Position numbers and translations under genes: made by a program. Under the pieces are notes generated by a model. The model was not told where the DNA came from, did no database searches, and worked only from the letters and a program-made list of their open reading frames with translations. Below are positions 31,327-33,027 of a stretch of DNA of 33,027 nt, piece after piece (within the stretch, counting starts at the first letter, position 1; every line of letters begins with the position of its first letter). The DNA comes from Anaerolineae bacterium. Lineage in GTDB: Bacteria > Chloroflexota > Anaerolineae > UBA3071. Location of the stretch: positions 1-33,027 of the forward strand of contig JARYMM010000041.1 of NCBI GenBank assembly GCA_029907105.1, read 5' to 3'.

Positions 31327-32589
31327 TCAGATAGCCCTCGGGTCGGTGATCATCCCCGTCAGGGCCGAGGCGGCCACCGTGGCCGGGCTGGCCAGGTAGA
31401 TCTCCGCCTCCTTGCAACCCATACGCCCTTTGAAATTGCGGTTGGCGGTGCTGATGGTCACTTCGCCCGGCGCCATGCAGCCCTGGTGCGCGCCCAGGCA
31501 CGGCCCGCAGCCGGGGTTGAGCAACGTGGCTCCCGCCGATACCAGGTCGGCGATCAGGCCAGCGTGCAGGGCGGCCAGCAGCACTTCCCGCGAGGCGGGC
31601 AGGACCAGCAACCGCACACCCGGCGCGATGTGATGCCCGCGCAGGATCTCCGCTGCCGCCTCTAAGTCCTCCAGGCGGCCGTTGGTGCAGGTGCCGATCA
31701 GCGCCTGGTCAATTCTCGTGCCCGCGACCGCCGTCACCTCCACCACGTTGTCCACGCGGTGCGGCCGGGCCACCTGGGGGGCAAGGGCAGTCACGTCGTA
31801 CTCGATGACCCGCTCGTAGGCGGCATCGGCATCGGGGTAAATCTCCTCTCCCTCTCCCAGAGGGAGAGGGAGGCGGCCGGCAAGCCACTGGCGCGTCTTG
31901 TCGTCGGGCAGCACCACGCCATTCTTGGCTCCCATCTCGGCGGCCATGTTGCAGAGCACCATGCGGCCGGCGATGCTCATGTCACGCACCGTCTGGCCGT
32001 CGAACTCCACCGAGCGATAGTCCGCTCCGTCGGCTCCCAGATCGCCGATAATGCGCAGGATCACGTCCTTGGCCGATACCCGCGGCGGCAGCGCACCATT
32101 CACGACGATGCGCAGGCTTTCCGGCACCCGCAGCCAGATCTCGCCTGTGGCCATTACCGCCGCCGCTTCGGTGCGACCGATGCCGACGGCGAAGGCGCCG
32201 AACGCCCCGTGCGTGGTGGTGTGCGAATCGCTGCCCACGATCAGCGCGCCGGGCCAGACATGGCCCTTCTCCGGCAGCACCTGGTGGCAGATGCCTTCGC
32301 CCAGCTCGTAGAAGGCAGTGATGCCCTGGGCGCTGGCAAAGCGTCGTGTCTCTTGATGTTCCCTGGCGTATGTCTCACTGGCTGCCGGCACCACGTGATC
32401 CAGGATGATAACGCTCATCGCCGGATCGGCCAGGCGCTGCACGCCGATCTTGGCGAATTCGCGGGCGATGGCCGCTGTGTTATCGTGAGTCAGCAGCCTG
32501 TCGGGCCGCACGGTGACGATCTGGCCGGGGACGACCTGATCCAACCCCGCCTTGCGGGCCAACACCTTCTGGGCAAAAGTGAATCCCAT
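31327..32589 (-). CDS. leuC: 3-isopropylmalate dehydratase large subunit (LeuC/HacA family)
   Basis: 420 residues. Start at 32589 with AAGGAGGG five bases upstream. Aconitase-family signatures: SDSHTTTHGAFGAFAVGIG, IGTCTNGRLEDL with the first cluster Cys, and NPGCGPCLGAHQG with the other two, so a [4Fe-4S] cluster is expected. The length matches the short archaeal/thermophile LeuC-HacA branch. Near residue 245 the sequence LPLPLGEGEEIYP is encoded by a palindromic intergenic-type repeat (31848-31872) that keeps the frame, an odd insertion into a surface stretch. First gene of the leuC-MNT/HEPN-leuD operon. Confidence 0.9.
   Translation of the reverse strand: MGFTFAQKVLARKAGLDQVVPGQIVTVRPDRLLTHDNTAAIAREFAKIGVQRLADPAMSVIILDHVVPAASETYAREHQETRRFASAQGITAFYELGEGICHQVLPEKGHVWPGALIVGSDSHTTTHGAFGAFAVGIGRTEAAAVMATGEIWLRVPESLRIVVNGALPPRVSAKDVILRIIGDLGADGADYRSVEFDGQTVRDMSIAGRMVLCNMAAEMGAKNGVVLPDDKTRQWLAGRLPLPLGEGEEIYPDADAAYERVIEYDVTALAPQVARPHRVDNVVEVTAVAGTRIDQALIGTCTNGRLEDLEAAAEILRGHHIAPGVRLLVLPASREVLLAALHAGLIADLVSAGATLLNPGCGPCLGAHQGCMAPGEVTISTANRNFKGRMGCKEAEIYLASPATVAASALTGMITDPRAI
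31848..31872. repeat. Palindromic repeat inside the leuC coding region
   Basis: CTCCCTCTCCC (31848-31858), loop AGA, GGGAGAGGGAG (31862-31872): perfect 11-base stem. It shares 21 identical bases with the intergenic copy at 27937-27957, so a mobile or dispersed element seems to have landed in leuC without breaking the frame. Confidence 0.7.
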
Positions 32590-32616
32590 GTTCCCTCCTT
32601 ACCAGACGCAAAATGA

Positions 32617-32715
32617 TTGTAGGGGCGGGTTTGTCCGTTTCGATGGTGCGATCCTCGCCCTTCAAACCCACACGTCATCGGCGGTACCGTATGCACGGCG
32701 GGAAACCCGCCCCCA
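32617..32715. repeat. Dispersed palindromic repeat, copy 1
   Basis: Begins TGTAGGGGCGGGTTTGTCCG and ends GGGAAACCCGCCCCCA, so the ends are inverted (GGGGCGGGTTT / AAACCCGCCCC). It is 100 bases long and lies directly upstream of leuC. Its pair is at 32744. Confidence 0.75.
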
Positions 32716-32743
32716 CCCGCCGCGCCCCGCACCGCCGACCACA

Positions 32744-32844
32744 TTGTAGGGGCGGGTTTGTCCGTTTCGACGGCGCGGTCTCTGCTACCCGCGCCCGCAC
32801 GTTATCGGCAATACCGGTATCCACGGCGGGAAACCCGCCCCTAC
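32744..32844. repeat. Dispersed palindromic repeat, copy 2
   Basis: Same orientation and same ends as copy 1: GTAGGGGCGGGTTTGTCCG at the left and AAACCCGCCCCTAC at the right. The middles are diverged but share CGGCGGGAAACCC and TATCGGC-like words. A MITE- or REP-like element without coding capacity. Confidence 0.75.
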
Positions 32845-32892
32845 CAGGCATCGCCTATTATACTGCAAAGCAGGGGGGAAATCAACTTGGCC

Positions 32893-33027
32893 TCAAGGCA
32901 TGGTGTATGTGAGGGTCAGGCGCGGGCGCAGGGATGGGTAGGGGTGTTCCGACGAGGCCAGGTTGTAGCGCGTGGCCTCACCGCCCTGAGGCCACAGCAG
33001 CAACCCGCGATTTGTGGCCGGTGCATC
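32893..33027 (-). CDS. 3' end of a DNRLRE-type surface protein
   Basis: 44 codons of a minus-strand frame that enters from the right edge and stops at 32893. The sequence TNRGLLLWPQGGEATRYNLA then SSEHPYPSLRPRLTLTYTMP matches the ending of DNRLRE domains (a beta-sandwich found in large secreted proteins, typically GLLLR ... FASSE ... RPKLVIEY). Nothing can be said of the rest, which lies outside the window. Confidence 0.6.
   Translation of the reverse strand, partial: DAPATNRGLLLWPQGGEATRYNLASSEHPYPSLRPRLTLTYTMP

Noticed and set aside
1-33027. CRISPR array accompanying the TPR-CHAT gene
   Set aside because: No regularly spaced direct repeats of 25-40 bases and no cas genes; the tandem 7- and 8-mers have no spacers.

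Overview
The window looks like a piece of a GC-rich Chloroflexota chromosome, probably an Anaerolineae- or Caldilineae-like lineage and possibly thermophilic. This is inferred from protein style only: CHAT/TPR proteins, paired lipoprotein HtrA proteases, paired Hsp20s, a NEW3-domain/ABC-2 exporter set, short A-rich tandem spacers and -10 boxes close to start codons. There is no rRNA and no complete tRNA to settle it.

Left third (1-10.3 kb), accessory. Two related regulatory cassettes lie side by side. Cassette 1 (about 280-3972) has a sigma-factor remnant reduced to region 4 but keeping its promoter, a zinc-finger anti-sigma-like gene with a one-base frame break, and a large TPR protein whose CHAT caspase-like domain lies in another frame. 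Cassette 2 (4387-6680) has an intact sigma factor with a promoter almost touching its ATG, two zinc-finger partner proteins with the same metal site and a shared FLP motif, and a clear terminator. A 35-codon secreted-peptide gene sits between them on the minus strand. Next come two tail-to-tail transposase C-terminal remnants, then an insertion element in which a small sigma-70-like gene overlaps a DDE transposase gene by ATGA. After that lies the 3' half of a tRNA-Arg(UCU) gene beginning exactly at the anticodon loop, a probable scar of site-specific integration.

Middle (10.3-23 kb), mainly chromosomal. A secreted alpha/beta hydrolase and a lipoprotein serpin end at a strong terminator. The minus-strand group dnaE, ybaK-like deacylase, pfkA and a small membrane protein follows. 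Rightward genes then encode a membrane zinc protease (YugP family) and two HtrA-type serine proteases.

Right third (23-33 kb). Two Hsp20 chaperones, an FmdB-type zinc ribbon, a NEW3-domain membrane protein with an ABC-2 ATPase and permease, a convergent dnaA, and a leuC / nucleotidyltransferase-HEPN / leuD operon. The last 135 bases hold the 3' end of a DNRLRE-type protein.

Gene spacers carry unusual repeats: tandem 7-mers and 8-mers (two of the 8-mer sites as inverted pairs), a palindromic repeat present both between genes and inside leuC, and CTAACG arrays upstream of dnaE and of hsp20. HtrA, Hsp20, YugP and the serpin together suggest an envelope and protein quality-control neighbourhood. 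The sigma / zinc-finger / TPR-CHAT cassettes are the best candidate for a little-described system: a proteolysis-controlled sigma switch.
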